Below, piece by piece: positions 12,623 to 14,582 of a DNA stretch of 14,582 nt (within the stretch, counting starts at the first letter, position 1; the number at the start of each line of letters is the position of its first letter). The notes under the pieces were generated by a model, which was given only the letters and a program-made list of their open reading frames with translations, did no database searches and was not told the origin of the DNA. The stretch covers positions 2,591-17,172 of the forward strand of contig DBHR01000075.1 of NCBI GenBank assembly GCA_002296225.1. Reading direction: 5' to 3'. The position numbers and the translations under genes are program-made. This DNA comes from Acidobacteria bacterium UBA823. Lineage in GTDB: Bacteria; Acidobacteriota; Vicinamibacteria; Vicinamibacterales; UBA823.

Positions 12623-14193
12623 GGCTGCTCCCGAGGTGCGCCATTTGACCCCGGCGTAGTCGTAGGCCGCTGTTCGGCCCGAGCACGGAAATCCACGACG
12701 CTCTGGAAGAGTCCCTCCGCTAGGGCCTCCTGGAATGGTGTCGAGGTTAGTTGCCGTTCTTGGGTTGGGTTTGAGAGGAAGCCCAGCTCCACCAGTACCG
12801 CGGGCATGTTGGCGCCAACCAGCACCCGAAACGGGGCGCGTTGCGCCTCACGCGCCCTGACTTCGACCTGGCGCCGAAGCTCTGCGTTGACGATCGCCGC
12901 TAACATAGCCGACCGATCAATGTGGCCGACCTGCGCCATTTCCCACGATAACACTTCGATGTTTCGCGTCCCTCCGCCCAGTAACGGCACCATCCTGTTG
13001 CGCGAACCCTCGCGACGTGGCTCATCACCGCCGCGAGCAAGGCTCAAGTAATAGACTTCGGCACCCGACGGTTCGGGCCTGAGCGACGCGTTGGCGTGCA
13101 AGCTGATGAATAAATCGGCTTTACTGTTGTTTGCGATGGCTGCTCGTTCATCCAAGCGCACCATCGTGTCACCATCACGGGTCATCGCCACGCGCAACCC
13201 GAGGCGGCTCTCGATCGCACGGCGCAGTCGCTGCGCCACTTGCAGCGTCACGTCTTTTTCGAGAATGCCGTTCGGTCCAACCACCCCGTGGTCGTCGCCG
13301 CCGTGTCCTGGGTCGATCATAATTGTGCGCACGGTTACCGGCGTCCTCAGTTCCTGCAGCGGGGTTACTCCCTCGTCAATTAACGAAACCGACCCTTCCG
13401 TGGCGGTCGCGGGCTCGTTGGCGCGGGCGATTGCTGCAGTGGCGGCCGCCGAGAAGACGTCAACCAACAGGCGCGACATGCCGCTGCCAGTCAGGAGCGA
13501 AGACTGAAAGCTGGCATATTCCGAACCCAATTCGATCGCCAGCCAGGTTGGTTCGTCGCCGAGTTGAATACTGGCCACCAGTGAATCTGGACTGGTACGA
13601 GGCAGCGAAACGTCGAGCGCATCGGCGTCGAACTTCACGAACAGATGCCTTGGGCCTTCCTCGATGGTATAGGGTGCCGGTCTGGCCATCTCGAAGGCGA
13701 TTTGGGCTTGGCCTCGGCCGACCGTGTATTTCACCTCAATCTCGGGAACGTGTAGGTTGCCGACGATAACAAGCCCGGACCGCCGCCGGAGTTCGATAGG
13801 GGTGTCAATAACGAGCCCGAGCACCCGGCTTAGAAACTCGATCGGCACCTGCCAACCGCGAGACGTGCGAACCGGCGGTGATGGCAGACTGACGACGCGG
13901 CCGTCCACCGACGCCAATCCCTGTGTGGCTGTGAGCACCACTACCCGGTCACGATGGGTTACAGTCAAGCCGTCGGCCAGCGTGTCCTCCCGCACATTAA
14001 GAGCGAACGTTTTAGCGAGATCGCTCAACGGCACCATCTGGCGGTCGTTTACGCTCACTACCGCTAGCTCGTACCGGCCGTCTTCCGACAGGACCGTCAG
14101 AGACTGCTGTGCCTGGAGGGATAGGTCGCTGATGTGTAACACAGCGACCAGCGTGCAGAGCACGAGTAGAAGCAAGAGTTGAGCGCGCTGCAT
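12619..14193 (-). CDS. N-acetylmuramoyl-L-alanine amidase (Amidase_3), exported
   Basis: This enzyme cleaves the bond between N-acetylmuramic acid and L-alanine in peptidoglycan, usually at cell division. There are 524 residues with a signal peptide at about 1-28 (LLLLLVLCTLVAVLHI, end LQAQ). Residues 32-145 resemble the copper-amine-oxidase-N-like / stalk domain (MVPLSDLAKTFALNV, WQVPIEFLSRVLGL). Residues 150-250 form an AMIN-like beta domain (IEVKYTVGRGQAQIAFEM), expected to target septal wall. The catalytic Amidase_3 domain at about 290-503 has zinc ligands His297 (DPGHGG), Glu312 (LEKDVTLQVA) and His366 (SLHAN), and catalytic Glu469 (VELGFLSN). The C-terminus is a Pro/Thr/Gly-rich tail. 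It is the first gene of the operon with GerMN, rph and rdgB. There is no strong Shine-Dalgarno at ATG 14193. An inverted repeat lies 26 bases upstream. Confidence 0.96.
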   Translation of the reverse strand: MQRAQLLLLLVLCTLVAVLHISDLSLQAQQSLTVLSEDGRYELAVVSVNDRQMVPLSDLAKTFALNVREDTLADGLTVTHRDRVVVLTATQGLASVDGRVVSLPSPPVRTSRGWQVPIEFLSRVLGLVIDTPIELRRRSGLVIVGNLHVPEIEVKYTVGRGQAQIAFEMARPAPYTIEEGPRHLFVKFDADALDVSLPRTSPDSLVASIQLGDEPTWLAIELGSEYASFQSSLLTGSGMSRLLVDVFSAAATAAIARANEPATATEGSVSLIDEGVTPLQELRTPVTVRTIMIDPGHGGDDHGVVGPNGILEKDVTLQVAQRLRRAIESRLGLRVAMTRDGDTMVRLDERAAIANNSKADLFISLHANASLRPEPSGAEVYYLSLARGGDEPRREGSRNRMVPLLGGGTRNIEVLSWEMAQVGHIDRSAMLAAIVNAELRRQVEVRAREAQRAPFRVLVGANMPAVLVELGFLSNPTQERQLTSTPFQEALAEGLFQSVVDFRARAEQRPTTTPGSNGAPREQP

Positions 14194-14219
14194 GAGACGC
14201 TGTTTGGTTATCTAGGGTG

Positions 14220-14291
14220 AATGAGGCGCGTGATCACTCCATGATACCGTACGGTCGTGAAGTCGTCTGTCGGCTGGCCGCGCGCCTCATT
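14220..14291. repeat. Perfect 11-bp inverted repeat with a central 10-bp palindrome
   Basis: AATGAGGCGCG (14220-14230) and CGCGCCTCATT (14281-14291) are exact inverted copies 50 bases apart; one G-U and one G-C pair extend the stem inward. Between them lies the palindrome ACCGTACGGT (14246-14255). It could be an RNA stem on either strand, either the leader of the amidase message or a small plus-strand RNA, or an operator. Confidence 0.55.
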
Positions 14292-14301
14292 GATTATTTG
14301 T

Positions 14302-14327
14302 GCGAGCGACGCTCTCGCCTGTTTTTT
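14302..14327 (+). terminator. Plus-strand intrinsic-terminator-like hairpin
   Basis: GCGAG (14302-14306) pairs with CTCGC (14314-14318) around a 7-base loop. Three bases later comes TTTTTT (14322-14327). The T-run is on the plus strand, although the flanking genes on both sides are read on the minus strand, so it does not end either of them. Confidence 0.42.
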
Positions 14328-14404
14328 CTTGCCAGCGCTGACGCGGGACGTGCGGCGATATGTGTTGGGCGCCATTCCACGCCACGGGCCCAGGATGTCC
14401 TGCG

Positions 14405-14582
14405 CTAGCGAACGTCGTGCCAGTGGCCGTGCTCGGGCGACCAAATTCGATTGGCCGTTGATCCCTCACGTGCGTTCGTCATAGAGACGATGATGCCGAT
14501 TACACCGCCGAGCATGAGTAGCGCAAACAGCACCATAGCCGTCCGAGTACTCAACGGTCCGTCCTTGGCCATGCAGCATTTC
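14405..14582 (-). CDS. Small membrane protein, probable C-terminal part of a SEC-C motif protein, cut by window edge
   Basis: On the minus strand the frame enters from the right edge reading Lys-Cys-Cys, then MAKDGPLSTRTAM, a hydrophobic helix VLFALLMLGGVIGIIVSM, a polar linker NAREGSTANR, and ends IWSPEHGHWHDVR before TAG (14407-14405). From the Met (14572) this is 55 residues. The Lys-Cys-Cys just before the Met matches the end of the SEC-C zinc motif (CPCGSGKKxKKCC), so the gene probably starts outside the window and this Met is internal. SEC-C zinc-binding tails are best known from SecA. The His/Trp-rich end could bind metal or haem; that is inference. No function is known to me. It is on the same strand as the amidase operon, 211 bases upstream of its ATG. 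Confidence 0.7.
   Translation of the reverse strand, partial: KCCMAKDGPLSTRTAMVLFALLMLGGVIGIIVSMTNAREGSTANRIWSPEHGHWHDVR

Larger units (their letters stand above)
14208..14404. other. Intergenic region with structure; no confident gene
   Basis: These 197 bases separate the right-edge small gene from the amidase. On the minus strand a 55-codon frame (14375-14208, starting MAPNTYRRTSRVSAG) fits between the two genes, ending 14 bases before the amidase ATG. It lacks a good Shine-Dalgarno and is not recognisable; I do not call it. On the plus strand the region holds an inverted repeat, a palindrome and a terminator-like hairpin, listed separately. Confidence 0.4.

Noticed and set aside
14208..14375. 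55-codon minus-strand ORF starting MAPNTYRRTSR
   Set aside because: It fits between two genes, but there is no Shine-Dalgarno, the composition is strongly basic, and no family is recognised. The same DNA carries an inverted repeat and a terminator-like hairpin.
1..14582. Defence system, mobile element, CRISPR or biosynthetic cluster
   Set aside because: No transposase, integrase, toxin-antitoxin, restriction, Cas, repeat-spacer or megasynthase sequence was found; the content is core metabolism and envelope functions.

Overview
The window reads as chromosomal core DNA from a GC-rich bacterium (about 60% GC by eye). It carries exported enzymes with signal peptides, a periplasmic-type cell-wall amidase and no mobile elements, phage genes or CRISPR arrays. 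The gene mix fits an Acidobacteriota-like genome, possibly Vicinamibacteria: an amidase / GerMN / RNase PH / RdgB run, a PafA-type phosphatase, a DinB/DUF1572 protein, and a secreted family of a style I associate with that phylum. This placement is inference from gene content, not from a marker gene.

Layout. Positions 2-3234 (+) hold the branched-chain amino-acid genes ilvB (5' end cut by the window), ilvN and ilvC. Positions 3315-4907 (+) encode an exported amidohydrolase of the N-acyl-D-amino-acid deacylase type, behind a possible leaderless promoter. Positions 8672-4944 (-) form a leftward run: a DinB/DUF1572 protein, an exported PafA-like phosphatase/phosphodiesterase, a DUF2461 protein and an alpha/beta hydrolase. 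A 210-bp gap near 5607-5816 holds two opposed small ORFs. Positions 8812-9459 (+) encode methionine sulfoxide reductase MsrA, divergent from the DinB gene. Positions 10422-9529 (-) encode a secreted protein of unknown function, directly downstream of a tRNA-Pro(UGG) gene (10533-10457). Positions 14193-10638 (-) form a tight operon: N-acetylmuramoyl-L-alanine amidase, GerMN-domain protein, RNase PH and RdgB. At the right edge (14582-14405, -) lies the 3' part of a small single-helix membrane protein. It is preceded by Lys-Cys-Cys, which looks like the end of a SEC-C zinc motif. The 200 bp between it and the amidase hold a perfect 11-bp inverted repeat and a plus-strand intrinsic-terminator-like hairpin.

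How the genes work together. IlvB and IlvN form acetohydroxyacid synthase and IlvC performs the next step, so the first block makes the valine/isoleucine precursors. The amidase-GerMN pair overlaps by ATGA and acts at the envelope. RNase PH and RdgB (tRNA 3' trimming and nucleotide-pool cleaning) are read from the same message, and a tRNA-Pro gene lies just downstream. MsrA repairs oxidised methionine. I found no clearly new multi-gene system. The best leads are the right-edge small protein, the structured region at 14220-14327, two possible leaderless promoters, and single-residue departures from family consensus in the phosphatase, RdgB, the deacylase and KARI.
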